Below, piece by piece: positions 41,001-47,365 of a DNA stretch of 64,000 bases. The position numbers and the translations under genes were made by a program. How positions within the stretch are numbered: position 1 is the first letter of the stretch; each line of letters opens with the position of its first letter. The stretch lies in contig NC_066292.1 in NCBI RefSeq assembly GCF_905404315.1, forward strand, positions 10,664,001 through 10,728,000, given 5' to 3'. The stretch comes from Leptidea sinapis. Its lineage: Eukaryota; Arthropoda; Insecta; Lepidoptera; Pieridae. The notes beneath the pieces were generated by a model. That model had not been told where the DNA came from, ran no database searches, and saw nothing but the letters and a program-made list of their open reading frames with translations.

Positions 41001-44000
41001 GCAGCCATCAGGGCACCGAAACAGAGGAAGTATTAGAACATTACCGAGACGCTCCGCAGATATAGGCAAGATGCGTAAATATTGGTGCAAAATAGAGTGC
41101 GGTGCTGTGTGGAAATATGGTGAAAGCTTTGTGTCCCTGATAAGGCAATAAGGTATGTGATGTATTCTCTTTGTTTCCAGATCCATATGACATGGACATT
41201 AAAACTTTTTAACAAAAAATAAACCGCTGTTTTTTTCAGAGAACCTCCTCCATTTTTACGTCGATTAAAAAGGCGTGTATATCCGCCTTAAAAGATGATG
41301 ATTCCTGTGGTGAATCATGATAGAATAAGCAGTGGTTATTACTTGTCCTTTTACCCTTTACCTTGTCCCAAAAAATGTGAATCTCTAGTCATACCTAATT
41401 GGATATCCGTAGTAAGGGCACCGGACGTTAAGTGGATCACCTCGTTGTATTTTGATTGGAGGTAAAGACCTTATATACGGTGGTCCTGAAAAGTAAAAGT
41501 TTTTTTTATATACAAATTAAATTATTAACCAAAATTTATGGCCGATGCGGGACTCGAACCCATGCCTCTCGGATTCCATCCAAGCTCAACCACAGGTTAA
41601 TTGAATCCTGGATAACCACACTGTGGAAGAACGCCACACATCTATTTATAGCAAATAGCAAATGTAGGAACAGTTTAAAAATTCAAAATCTTCATTACCA
41701 TACACATCTATCCTACTCTCGTGAGCTGCGATACTGTCTCCGTCTCTTGCTGAGCAGGTGTAAACTCCTCCGTCTTCTACCTTCACTCCTGTCACGTTCA
41801 GCTGAGTTAGCACTGAGTTCTCTGAGGTCATCATTTGACCAATTCTGTACCTGACAAGTAAATGAAACTGCTCTTAAAGAGTGCCATTACTGTATGAATT
41901 CATTAATTACATTAGAATTTTTTTTAATCATTTGGAGTAAAGAAGAGCATACATACACGTGACCTTGTTTACGTTCATCACGACCCATACTTTCTTGAAA
42001 CACCAAGGGAATCAGAAGACCTTTACCGACCGCTGTCTGACAGCGTTGAATAAACTCTTGCATAATTGGATTATGTTCCTAAATAAGTTTAACACGATTA
42101 CGGCTAATTTTCCAAAAGAGTTATGAAATGAAACTCTGAAATGTTTCACAGTAATTATATGAGATAATTTTATAAATTTTTTCTTCATGATATGGCCTAG
42201 GATAAATTTTCGGCTAAAAATGTAGACGAAAATATTAAATATAATATAACTGAGTATGTAAATAGTTAATGAATATCAAGTCTGTCAATTTTGTGCTGTT
42301 CTCAATGACGTTCTATACATATATAGACAAATCACTTCGTATAAAAACAAAGCCAAATTATGGAACATGCCACAAATTACACCATAATAAGTTTTGACGG
42401 CTATATCTATAAACATTGCCGCATTAACTCCAGTTGCTTAAAATATTCTTGGTCAATTAGCAGCAATGTTCAACATTTATTAAATTTAAGTTACGTATGT
42501 AGAAATTAGAACACGATTCGGACAGTGACAGTTGACACACGACTAGGTAGAAAAATGTGCTTACATTTTCTTTAAGCACGCTTTTGCCGTTTCTTATTAT
42601 ATTGAACGTCATTGGTGAATTGTCAATGTGTCATTTGAAGGAATTGATCGGTTGTCATTACTTCGGTGCAGAATTTTGTCGAACTACCCGCATTCAGTGA
42701 GAGCACAGGAAAGCATTGCAAGACAATCGTTCTGATGATTAAATTCTCTGTTCCTCAGAACCAGCAGATTTTGCTAACAAGACAGATCTAATGTGTGTCT
42801 TACAAATAATGGTGTAATATAAGTTTAAAACACTGACTAACCTTGGATCCACACTGCTCAGGATTACCACGCCATCCCTGAGCCACGTGAACTGAGGAGA
42901 TCTTCCGGATGTGGCGCGGCACTGAATGTTTATCTAAACACAGACATGAATTTGTGTAAAATATGAATAGACGCGTTTTTAACTGTTACTTCATAAGAGT
43001 TTACCAGTAAAGATTTAAAAAAAGTGTCTTCAAGCATAGTTGCCGGGTTACTAGGTTTACCAGGATATAGTTATCCAGACTAAAAATTGAAGATCTTCTA
43101 CAATATTTTCTTGATAAGAGGATTAATATGGCAAAACAAAAATGCAATATCTATTGATAAATGAGCACGCAGTACAGAGCAATCGAGCGCAGTTATATGA
43201 TGAATTTTGTAATTTTCAAATAGTGATAGAAAATTTAATTCCGTAAATTTATTGAAGTAGGCGTTACTTTGCGAAAAAACATAATTATGCAAACGATTTG
43301 AGTTTTCTTTAGTGTTAATACCGCCAATATTTGTCTTTAAACAATTCGACACGTGTTTTGCCTCTACCCGAGGCATCCTCAGAACGTGTTGTCTTGTGCC
43401 AGATATTGGCGATATATGTAAATTTTGTACCAAAATAATTATCCTGTATCTAGCTCGAGCTATGCTAGCTTTACATAAGAATTTAAAATAGTCACATTCA
43501 GAAATGTTGAAAAAAATACTGTTAATTTTAAAATCCTACTTCAGCGTATTATCCAGTTTTGAAAAAAAAAATTTTTTTTCATTTTACGTTACTTAAATTG
43601 AATGTAAAATAGTATAAACAAAATTTTTGTTTTATGTCCTATAGAGACATCGTAAGACATTAATTATGAGTTTTATTCCGTACAAAAGTGCTGACAGAAC
43701 GATATAGTATAAAAACCCACTTATAGCGTACGTAGTACATTACATAGTACGTAGGACATAAGAGGAAAGATTAAATGTACTGAGTTCTATTCTAACTAGC
43801 TCTTCGTTTATTTTATAGGTTATTGATTTGAACTTTAGCGATGGGGCGTATCACGAGAAGAGCATGGTTGAACCTCGCAATATCACATATTTTAGTATAT
43901 ACATTAAGTAATATATTTTATCTACACCCATGCTTTAAAACCTCTATTAAACACCCAATGTTCTAATAACCATTACATCGTCCAAACGAGTGTTGTAATG

Positions 44001-45347
44001 TTGTACTGAATTTCATAACAACACCCCTATGTTTAATTTTCGATCCCTTCATGCGCAAAGAGTTTCAACAGACAGCAATATTCTTATTGCTCGATGCGTG
44101 GTATCTGTATGAATTTCAAAAAAAGAACATTTTCGTTTACGAGCGTTCTACACTACCAGAACGCTGCGCGGCGTAAAAAAAAGTACATTATTCGAATCCC
44201 CGCCATTTTTCTTCTTTTGTTTTGTTTACAAAAAATGAGCGATTCATTTTAAACGCTGAATATTCCAGTGAATTTTAAAATTGCACTATACAAAATGTAA
44301 ATTACTACTAAAATAAATAATTGTTTTATAATACTTAGTTATTTGTATATAATCAGTAATGAATGATATTAGGTTACTACTAGCACTGGTGTTTTAATGT
44401 TAGCAGAAGGCTAGCTGTTCCAGAATCTTTTAGAGGATTCATATTCTGGGTGTAGATAAGTCTTATATGCAACTGTTAATAATTATGTATTAAAACACTC
44501 ATGTTATACTATTATAACACTCGGGTTCGCCTCGTGTGATAAATCCACATTCGTGTTTTAATACCCCTTATTACACAACAGTTGCATAAATAACTATAAT
44601 ATAATATGTATTTTATACTTTACCACGGAAAGTGGTTTTGATTTAACCTATTTTATTTATTCGTACGAATGTGAGGGTAGAAGTGTTAAAATAGTTCCAA
44701 TCCATTTCTTAAGAGTTATTAATTTTTTTGATTAGAAATTGAATATTTTGATATACAATCCACGCCCTCGTAACAATCATTAACGTTCTCCCCTATCTCT
44801 CTCATTCGCACTTTTAATATCTATTCATACGACACACTAATTGTCAACATGATTCCGTAATGACTGCTATTTGGCATAAAATAGCGTTTTTTAAAAATAT
44901 AACCATCTATCTATTTTATCGAGAATCACAAAGAAAAACAACGTCACCGGGGTGTTTTTGATTTGTTCACATTTATGATACCTGTGTCGAATCATCCTGA
45001 AAATACCTTATTTGGAAAATTTATTAATTACCCTTAAAATATACTTTCTTATTATTATTATTCTTAACTCAGAAAAGTTAGTACACCCCACTAACCAGCT
45101 CGTCCTACCAAAATACATGAAAAGTAAACATCTATATTTTCCATCGCCTCCTTAAAATGTATTTGCTTTTACATGCCAGCTTTCACATTATGCTTCTTTG
45201 GGCCGTCTCCGCATTTCGCTGACACCTTATAAATTTTAACAAAAATGCTTACGTCACCGCCTGGTGTTAACGTTCTCTCGGTAAAGTGGTCTGTGATGAT
45301 AACGTGATTCGCTGCTAGGTTTCTTCGAGATCTAGACTTCTTATTAC
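13955..45347 (-). CDS. Dscam: Dscam-family cell adhesion receptor, 3' part (27 exons)
   Basis: Overall gene entry. Twenty-seven reverse-strand exons, each with AG/GT boundaries and matching phases, give about 1,316 codons. Domain order is Ig5-Ig9, FN1-FN4, Ig10, FN5-FN6, one transmembrane helix and a cytoplasmic tail with ISPYAQF. FN1-4, Ig10, FN5-6 before the membrane is the Dscam signature. These proteins mediate homophilic recognition in neurite self-avoidance and synaptic targeting. No duplicated alternative exons are seen, and Ig7 is split between a 331-bp exon shared with Ig6 and a second exon, so the Ig2/Ig3/Ig7 cassette system of hypervariable Dscam1 is not evident here. Most likely a Dscam2/3/4-like paralogue; which one is unresolved. 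Signal peptide and Ig1-4 are absent, and the stop codon was not located. Confidence 0.93.
14603..14748 (-). CDS. Dscam: Dscam-like exon: cytoplasmic tail, part 1
   Basis: Reads VSGTEYRDTMTVDGKSDGTD, GRSGLTIKDNTSQSRIYSTP, VPTRNNKH. Polar, with N-linked joining to the next exon through a split Glu codon. Acceptor GCATTTTCAG, donor G|GTAAGT. Confidence 0.9.
15484..15601 (-). CDS. Dscam: Dscam-like exon: transmembrane segment
   Basis: Reads EVSPPLELLDIN, then the hydrophobic stretch LFVISVSSALLLICLVCCVY, then LLINRQ. A single ~22-residue helix followed by Arg gives type I topology. Symmetry of phases (1 in, 2 out) is consistent with both neighbours. Donor AT|GTGAGT. Confidence 0.95.
15694..15957 (-). 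mobile_element. Hairpin-core element, copy 3
   Basis: Reverse copy with CAACGGCGCCTATTTTTGCC at one end and the core GCCGCTCAGAATTTTTGGGA plus GAGCGGCGCTGCATTGTAAT. It sits between the FN6 and transmembrane exons. Confidence 0.85.
16163..16331 (-). CDS. Dscam: Dscam-like exon: FN6 second half and juxtamembrane
   Basis: Reads QYTDYNWNIPYMASYRSSSF, ISNLSPATWYQVRVTATNEA, GSATSAYEYATKNLDG. L-x-P-A-T-W-Y and A-x-N-x-A-G are the FN6 hallmark, followed by A-T-x-x-L-D-G before the membrane. Donor A|GTAAGT. Confidence 0.96.
16523..16683 (-). CDS. Dscam: Dscam-like exon: FN6 first half
   Basis: Reads PIPPSTSEWLWSNTSHICIQ, LSGWEENGCEIRKWDVEYRI, LGSNVWMKGDHSM. W-x-x-x-G-C-x-I matches FN6 (compare W-x-D-G-G-C-P in Dscam1). 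Donor ATG|GTAACC, phase 0. Confidence 0.95.
17225..17425 (-). CDS. Dscam: Dscam-like exon: FN5 remainder
   Basis: Reads YNLTWKEANKPWHEAW, PDDQKYTISGLKCGTKYSLR, ITARNKVGLSQPAYMEVKTV, GG. G-L-x-C-G-T-x-Y is the conserved Dscam FN5 E-F turn. Acceptor TTTCACAG, donor G|GTAGCT. Confidence 0.96.
18136..18333 (-). CDS. Dscam: Dscam-like exon: Ig10 end and FN5 start
   Basis: Reads IDESLSGNYTCLAKNLYGSD, AVDYRVVVIPLPEAPILRAS, PFKDAILVEWEQPYHSVNRS, FSQKI. The closing Ig10 cysteine (G-N-Y-T-C) is followed by P-E-A-P opening FN5. Acceptor ATATTGCAG, donor A|GTAAGT. Confidence 0.96.
18370..18540 (+). mobile_element. LINE 3' fragment ending in (ATG)n
   Basis: Reads PRGTVDLVKISGWMRAAQDR, then, with stops, LGEAFVQQ. 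WMRAAQDR and GEA-[FY]-VQQ are the end of a common insect LINE ORF2. It is followed by seven ATG triplets at about 18515-18535 that form the element's simple-repeat tail. Confidence 0.75.
19145..19324 (-). CDS. Dscam: Dscam-like exon: Ig10 first half
   Basis: Reads VAGISSLGGTLSVGVGLSLL, LQCECVGSPSARTVWYHNQN, IISQHPRFTRNHDNSLLLN. First Ig10 cysteine in L-Q-C, core Trp in V-W-Y. An Ig domain between FN4 and FN5 is specific to the Dscam family. Donor A|GTAAGT. Confidence 0.95.
20795..21075 (+). mobile_element. LINE 3' end (family of 23536), opposite orientation
   Basis: Degraded + strand copy of the last codons and 3' UTR of LINE copy B: GGCTTTGGACACAAGTTC, GGACCGACCGCCCCCAGACT, GCCTGCTGAGTTTCTAG, ending TTAAATTTGAATTTGA. 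Intronic. Confidence 0.65.
21209..21369 (-). CDS. Dscam: Dscam-like exon: FN4 second half
   Basis: Reads GGTTEKATVTADIKTSEIKD, LVTGRTYELWVCAATVMGEG, APSVRVKQTPSSR. Y-E-L-W-V-x-A-A-T-x-x-G-E-G matches the Dscam FN4 end (compare the E-F-W-V-T-A form in flies). Donor G|GTACGT. Confidence 0.96.
21972..22098 (-). CDS. Dscam: Dscam-like exon: FN4 first half
   Basis: Reads PGSPAAIKVLVATPTSLLV, SWKSPDEPNGEILYYTLYTK, PI. P-x-x-P-N-G-x-I-x-x-Y-x-x-Y is the Dscam FN4 signature. Donor AG|GTAATG leaves phase 2. Confidence 0.96.
22187..22382 (+). mobile_element. Hairpin-core element, partial copy 4
   Basis: Right half only: GCGGCACCACAACTGCGCTC through CAGTAATTTCACTAGCTACG to CATCCTGTGCAAAGGAGCCT. Its left edge lies about 90 bases upstream of the FN4 first-half exon's start. 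Confidence 0.8.
22705..22857 (-). CDS. Dscam: Dscam-like exon: FN3 second half
   Basis: Reads TTEQNQTSSHTEVYLQSL, RKYTNYSIRVAAYSMYGVGP, FSIPINCATLQD. L-x-K-Y-T-N-Y-x-x-x-V-x-A is the FN3 E-F core and resembles the corresponding Dscam repeat. Donor G|GTGAGT. Confidence 0.95.
23185..23240 (+). mobile_element. LINE 3' UTR scrap
   Basis: CTACTACCGCTTCGGAAACA and AATGGCGCTC, shared with 11530-11612. Confidence 0.45.
23470..23535 (-). mobile_element. LINE reverse-transcriptase scrap
   Basis: Reverse strand reads ELQKRAVRAMHQLVY, the C-terminal part of a related LINE ORF2. It abuts the terminus of LINE copy B, so B may have inserted into an older LINE. Confidence 0.55.
23536..24690 (-). mobile_element. 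LINE copy B: 5'-truncated jockey-like element with 3' UTR
   Basis: Starts mid reverse transcriptase (FINDLPNLIEKKHKVVLFAD then DTSLIFKV) and stays open to the stop at 23745. Includes YFSYFHSIMSYGILLWGNA, LQKRAIRAIYNLGPRE and the C-terminal DWEWSDRPQAIK. The 3' UTR ends in TTTGAATTTGAATTTGA near 23540. The open frame (343 codons with a hybrid N-terminus) suggests recent insertion, but the 5' half is missing. Confidence 0.9.
24690..25410 (-). mobile_element. LINE copy A: reverse-transcriptase fragment, truncated at both ends
   Basis: Non-LTR reverse transcriptase remnant. It has KNRALNLLKSYLSER, VLQGSILGPFLFLIYIKDLP, the catalytic FADDTSLIF box (25085-25115) and NNLHLNSKKTKCL. At least two frame breaks (about 25120 and 24830) show it is inactive. 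Near 24690 it joins abruptly to a second copy of a related element. Confidence 0.9.
25648..25776 (-). CDS. Dscam: Dscam-like exon: FN3 first half
   Basis: Reads PDVAPSSPECTGISSTSLRI, SWQSLTASLTHLTGYIIAYS, AL. R-I-S-W and L-T-G-Y-I-I-A-Y mark FN3 strands B and C. Donor G|GTGAGT, phase 1. Confidence 0.94.
25948..26345 (-). repeat. ~400-bp dispersed repeat, inverse copy of 10606
   Basis: Reverse-strand copy of the repeat at 10606-11030. It lies in the intron between the FN3-first-half exon and the FN2-end exon. No coding potential. Confidence 0.75.
26832..26914 (-). CDS. Dscam: Dscam-like exon: FN2 end
   Basis: Reads YAVSLSAFNNAGFGPFSAAV, FQDTKEG. A-F-N-N-A-G-F-G-P-F-S is the FN3 F-G hairpin. 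83 bp. Donor G|GTACTT, phase 1. Confidence 0.93.
27854..27941 (-). CDS. Dscam: Dscam-like exon: FN2 middle
   Basis: Reads EANTKLIKLLSTQSGKQETI, then IGGLLKNT, leaving AG for the next exon. Short C'-E strand region of FN2. Donor AAG|GTAAAT. Confidence 0.9.
28923..28962. repeat. 40-bp perfect palindrome
   Basis: Twenty bases (GAAAATGATTCAAGGTGTGA) are followed directly by their exact reverse complement with no spacer. Intronic between FN2 exons. Confidence 0.97.
29297..29580 (-). mobile_element. Foldback element with hammerhead-like motif
   Basis: Inverted arms of about 45 bp at 29297-29345 and 29533-29580 (both carry CACGTTTTTGTCGGT and GGTACCGACTAGTT in inverse orientation). The interior is GC-rich with no ORF. 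On the - strand 29371-29334 reads CCTGATGAAGG, then GGTCCGAAACTAGTC, resembling a hammerhead ribozyme core. It lies directly downstream of the FN2 first-half exon. Confidence 0.7.
29609..29758 (-). CDS. Dscam: Dscam-like exon: FN2 first half
   Basis: Reads PSSSPQHVIVSQSETAGEL, IVSWQPPHLHTHNGHITGYQ, IKAVPQIAGT. V-S-W-x-P-P and N-G-x-I-x-G-Y define FN3 strands B and C. Donor G|GTAAGT. Confidence 0.95.
30430..30755 (+). mobile_element. GGGTCAGCTAG-ended repeat
   Basis: Starts near AAAATTCTCGTGTCATG, contains GACCGATTCTTATGAAATTT and ends CAACGTTTGCTGGGTCAGCT AGT. Widely dispersed lepidopteran repeat type, possibly Helitron-derived (inference). Intronic. Confidence 0.6.
30916..31046 (-). CDS. 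Dscam: Dscam-like exon: FN1 second half
   Basis: Reads KDNQVFIMQNLHPANTYAVR, VASINEVATSRFTPAVHFTT, LEE. L-x-P-x-x-x-Y-x-x-R-V-x-x-x-N is the FN3 E-F-G core. Strong acceptor (run of T then CTCCACAG), donor G|GTAATT. Confidence 0.95.
31288..31430 (+). mobile_element. Related foldback element, decayed
   Basis: Inverted arms at 31288-31331 and 31388-31430 (GATTCATAG, GGTACC, ACTA). The right half reads CCCTAGTGAAGGACCTCCGA, AGGGTCCAAAACTAGTTGG, a mutated version of the motif at 29334-29371. Confidence 0.65.
31660..31970 (-). mobile_element. LINE 3' end (family of 23536)
   Basis: Reverse copy starting TTCAAATTCAAATATTTTTA, through CCACCCATTCCAAAATAAAT and GGGCGGTCGCTCCATTCCCA, to TTAACAATTTTTTTGAATAA. 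It encodes the last ~40 codons of ORF2. Ends about 40 bases from the FN1 exon donor. Confidence 0.85.
32010..32169 (-). CDS. Dscam: Dscam-like exon: FN1 first half
   Basis: Begins at the Ig-to-FN transition: APTPPSDLHVDSIQSRSARV, SWRGTSEHYTVQYSHV, DTRWDTAISMNIT. A-P-T-P-P-S-D and V-S-W are standard FN3 A-B strand features. A LINE fragment ends only some 40 bases past its donor. Confidence 0.95.
32560..32844 (+). mobile_element. Hairpin-core element, copy 5
   Basis: Nearly complete + copy from GACAAGACGAGCAGGACGTT to CAAAGGAGCTTCCCACTGGT with both hairpin arms recognisable. Confidence 0.85.
33087..33247 (-). mobile_element. Hairpin-core element, partial copy 6
   Basis: Reverse partial copy: CGGTCTGAAAGGCGCCGTAG, ATCTTATGTCTCAAGGTGAC, GTGCCGCTCAGAATTTTATG, GGGCAGGGCGTGTCAAT. 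Confidence 0.8.
33356..33507 (-). CDS. Dscam: Dscam-like exon: Ig9 second half
   Basis: Reads HTISEEKTESGLTSTLYLSQ, VETVHDGGLYQCKASNPYGT, AVFNMFVTVL. Closing Ig9 cysteine in D-G-G-L-Y-Q-C. Acceptor ATTTAAG is weak in pyrimidines, but phase and protein match are clear. Donor G|GTAAGT. Confidence 0.95.
34440..34735 (-). mobile_element. tRNA-derived SINE, fuller copy
   Basis: On the - strand it begins with the tRNA-like head AACCGAGTGGTTAGCGATCC and B box GGACTCGAATCCTGG, then GTTTCCGAGTCATGGATGTT. The tail TTTGGGGCAAGATCATTTGT ends in (ATT)n. Same family as 3481 and the truncated tails at 39463 and 50695. Confidence 0.8.
34946..35053. repeat. Short inverted repeat (MITE-like)
   Basis: Arms AACCGACTTCAAAAA (34946-34960) and TTTTTTGAAGTCGGTTG (35037-35053) around about 75 bp. 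Single arms of the same sequence recur near 49785. Confidence 0.65.
35524..35665 (-). CDS. Dscam: Dscam-like exon: Ig9 first half
   Basis: Reads PAHFETSSSNITVLIDQPL, TLECKSYGDHPLSIQWTHGK, IHIDIHN. P-A-H-F-E is the conserved start of Dscam Ig9. First Ig9 cysteine and core Trp present. Acceptor TTTTTTAG, donor CAG|GTAATT. Confidence 0.95.
35810..35945 (-). repeat. Dispersed repeat, inverse copy of 10385
   Basis: Reverse strand matches 10385-10505 (CAACCAACTGAGGTGAG, GATTGGTCAGGTAA, CTACTGGCTACTGTG). Intronic, non-coding. Confidence 0.7.
36524..36697 (-). CDS. Dscam: Dscam-like exon: Ig8 second half
   Basis: Reads TLGTWQPVLELAGGVLSLAN, GTLVIEEVSLSDEGMYSCN, IENGVGVPLSKTIWISVN. N-G-x-G-x-x-L-S-K-x-I is diagnostic of Dscam Ig8. 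Donor A|GTTGGT lacks a consensus +3/+5 but the phase joins correctly. Confidence 0.96.
37789..37908 (-). CDS. Dscam: Dscam-like exon: Ig8 first half
   Basis: Reads APKWLLEPSNSSLLLGSQG, TISCSASGYPTPQVHWMKKD. P-x-W-x-x-E-P is the Dscam Ig7-Ig8 junction. Contains the first Ig8 cysteine and core Trp. Acceptor TTTTTCCAG, donor G|GTAAAA. Confidence 0.95.
38700..38835 (-). CDS. Dscam: Dscam-like exon: Ig7 second half
   Basis: Reads IVERNSESFSAVVIKRVALE, HCGTYTCVATNHVAAVNKST, then DLYIK. It carries the closing Ig7 cysteine (G-T-Y-T-C). An extra Cys sits immediately before that motif. The open frame running past the donor is intron. Donor G|GTATTT. Confidence 0.95.
39030..39205 (+). mobile_element. 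LINE 3' tail, decayed
   Basis: ACGATATGAGTGCCTTCAAA, AAAGCGCGTAT, GCGTTGCCGGTCTTTAAG, CATCAGGTGATATCAACGT recall the tail at 2800-2985, with an internal insertion. Intronic. Confidence 0.5.
39463..39520 (-). mobile_element. SINE tail fragment
   Basis: TATTGACACACTTTTACACA, AATTATCTTGCCCCAAACTA: reverse tail of the SINE at 34440. Confidence 0.6.
39860..40190 (-). CDS. Dscam: Dscam-like exon: Ig6 second half plus Ig7 first half
   Basis: Largest exon found (331 bp). It reads KIDWEHNGKIITSDLF, TLHITEVNDNDQYTCVVTSP closing Ig6, EAPVIEDLMLANNIQEGQ opening Ig7, then NIYCNVRSGDLP and FQWLKDGKRISSHLK. One exon holds parts of two Ig domains, so Ig7 cannot be swapped here as a simple cassette as it is in Dscam1 or Dscam2. 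Donor AAG|GTATAT, phase 0. Confidence 0.96.
41395..41485 (-). CDS. Dscam: Dscam-like exon: Ig6 first half
   Basis: Short exon required by phase between its neighbours and found after a CTTTTACTTTTCAG acceptor. It reads PPYIRSLPPIKIQRGDPL, then NVRCPYYGYPIS, with the first Ig6 cysteine. PPYIR-(S) and RCP-x-x-GYPI match the Dscam Ig6 pattern. Donor AG|GTATGA leaves phase 2. Relic SINE sequence lies about 50 bases upstream of its acceptor. Confidence 0.9.
41536..41640 (-). mobile_element. tRNA-derived SINE fragment
   Basis: On the - strand GGCATGGGTTCGAGTCCCGC is a clear Pol III B box. It lies in the intron just upstream of the Ig6 exon's polypyrimidine tract. The A box is not convincing, so the element is truncated or diverged. 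Confidence 0.5.
41699..41850 (-). CDS. Dscam: Dscam-like exon: Ig5 E-G strands
   Basis: Reads YRIGQMMTSENSVLTQLNV, then VEDGGVYTCSARDGDS with the D-x-G-x-Y-x-C motif that closes the Ig5 disulfide, ending ESRIDVYG, the usual Dscam Ig5-Ig6 junction. Donor G|GTAATG, phase 1. Confidence 0.95.
42842..42933 (-). CDS. Dscam: Dscam-like exon: Ig5 B-D strands
   Basis: Reads INIQCRATSG with the first Ig5 cysteine, then FTWLRDGVVIL with the core Trp, ending SSVDPR. Acceptor TGTTTAG, donor AAG|GTTAGT. Starts in phase 0 after the previous exon and leaves two bases. Confidence 0.9.
43248..43412 (-). mobile_element. Foldback element D, partial, hammerhead-like motif
   Basis: Contains GAAGTAGGCGTTACTTTGCG, GAGTTTTCTTTAGTGTTAAT and the core, whose - strand reads CTGAGGATGCCTC, GAGGC, AAAACACGTGTC. 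One arm only. Other copies are at 56785 and 61205. Confidence 0.7.
44460..44592. mobile_element. MITE-like inverted repeat
   Basis: Arms TGCAACTGTTAATAATTATG plus TATTAAAACACTCATGT and, inverted at the other end, GTGTTTTAATACCCC with ACACAACAGTTGCATAA. About 130 bp, no coding capacity. Confidence 0.7.
45253..45347 (-). CDS. Dscam: Dscam-like exon: Ig4-Ig5 linker and Ig5 A strand
   Basis: 5'-most exon identified. Acceptor TTCCAG, donor GAC|GTAAGC. It starts in phase 1 and reads NKKSRSRRNLAANHVIITDH, then FTERTLTPGGD. The TLTPGGD turn before the first Ig strand fits the start of Ig5. The codon-spanning first residue is probably Gly. The partner exon upstream was not found. Confidence 0.8.
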
Positions 45348-46469
45348 CTGGAATAAAATTGCAATGGTTACTTTAAATATTTCCAAATCTTATACTACCG
45401 TGGTTATTTATACGGTGATAGAATGGTTTCTGTAGTTATAATAAAGACGATAAAAGTTCCTACGGCATTTTTGATTTCAGGCTTTATTTTAAGGATATTC
45501 GATATTTATATCAGAAATTTGATTATTTTTTATGTTTTGAAAATGTTATATCAGTAACCAATAATAAGTAAATAAATGCAAAATTAAAAAGATAGGCTTT
45601 TTTAAAGTTTTTTGCACTTACTTCAAACATAGTAATAATTACTTCAAAAAATTTTACTATTGAGACACATGAAAAAGGCAATCACCGAAGTCTAATATAT
45701 ATGTATGCTATACAGATCAAATTTCACAATATCGAGAATGGGAGTCAAACCAGCATGCTGGCCCTTGTTTGCGAGTTATCATCACCCTTGAATTTTCTTT
45801 CGCAACATCACAAGAACCAGAAAAATACTACCCATCAAAAATCATTAGAATGATTTCTACAGTAAATAATCTACAACTACACTGTACTACACTGTGGAAC
45901 AGAAATGTGCAAATTCAGAAAATACAAGCTAGTTCAATAAATACCTCGTACAAGGGACAACGTGAAACCAAAACAAACCATTATCCCGAAATGAGCGCAA
46001 AATATCAATCTTGTGTAAATTGTTATTTCATTTGAAACATGGCAGCTGTTAGCTAAACGAAATGGCCAGTGGCTCTCATTACCGACCCTCGGCGAATGTT
46101 ACCGTCTAACGGGCTACAGTGACCATATATTTGGTATAATTAGGATAATCACTCAATACATTTGATCTTGTGTTGTATTTTCAAGGACCATTATTTAAAG
46201 CAACACATACATAATTGTATACCTTATAATATCTACTGTAAAATAATTTAGTATATCCCCTTCCATTTAGTCAATAATCATACAAGCTTATACAATATTA
46301 AGTTTTACACAATAATAAACTATCATACCGTAGACTGAACGTAAATTATCTATTGTATATTATTATTAAAACTGAATTAAATGGTCAATGGCTCCAATAA
46401 CCAACCCCCGTCCAATATGTCTAAGGTTGCATTTAGTGCTCGACCAACGGTCAGCGCTGAAGTCCGTTT

Positions 46470-46575
46470 GGTCGTTTTTAATAACGTACGTAACGTTACG
46501 GATCCATTGCTGTCACCGTTTAATGACAAGATCTTATCTATCCATAGTTATGTCCAATATAGTTATATTTAGTAT
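46470..46575 (+). mobile_element. MITE family F, partial copy
   Basis: GTTACGGATCCATTGCTGTC, ACCGTTTAATGACAAGATCT, TTATGTCCAATATAGTTA: matches the reverse strand of the interior of the TIR element at 53072-53327. Confidence 0.7.
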
Positions 46576-47365
46576 ATTAGAAATGGCATCAAAGATAATT
46601 CTAAAGGAATCAATTTTGAGAAAATAAATGCTTTTTATGCTCTATATCGATAGGATACTAAATCTAAGAAAATATTAAATCTCAAAAGTGTGGATACCCA
46701 TAATGGAAATATAATTATAGTTCTGATTGCATTTTCGTATCGATAGCGTGTTAGGTGTTGAAGCTTATGTGAAATTAAATTTTATTAAAGTAGAAGCAAT
46801 TTAGATGTAAGTTCTCACTATAGGTATTTGAATATATATTTTAAAATTTCCCCATTATAATTTATAAGGTTTTATCATACTTATGTTAAACGACATGTTT
46901 AAAATAAAAATTTAAAATATGATTTTGTGTTTCTGTAAGTAGTAACAACCGTTTTGAGTAAGTACCATTTGTTGTTGTGGGTTTGTGCATTATTTAGCAA
47001 TATCGAGTAGAATGATTTATTTGACTTTTAAAGTATAGTCACAAACCAGTTCAGGGGCTATGTATAATTTTGGTATTCGTTTATTGTTACAGAACCTTGT
47101 ATGTTAATATTTATCTATATAAATATTAGTTTTGTTTTTTTTTTCAATGTAGCTAGTGCTAAAAAATGCACTTAAGCACCTTAGTAACAATACTAACCAT
47201 ATTTATTGTTTTCTATTGTAAATTAATATTTTCAGTCAGTCAGTCAAAAACCGCCATAGCTCAAATAAGTTTTCAGCTTACGGAACACCAAGCCATAATA
47301 AGGCCAATTTGGTATTCTCACTTAAAACAGCATAAAACATTGTCTGCTTAAAAAATAATGTCTGA

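Noticed and set aside
43098..43433. 111-codon reverse open frame
   Set aside because: Most of it lies over foldback repeat D, present as non-coding copies at 56785 and 61205.
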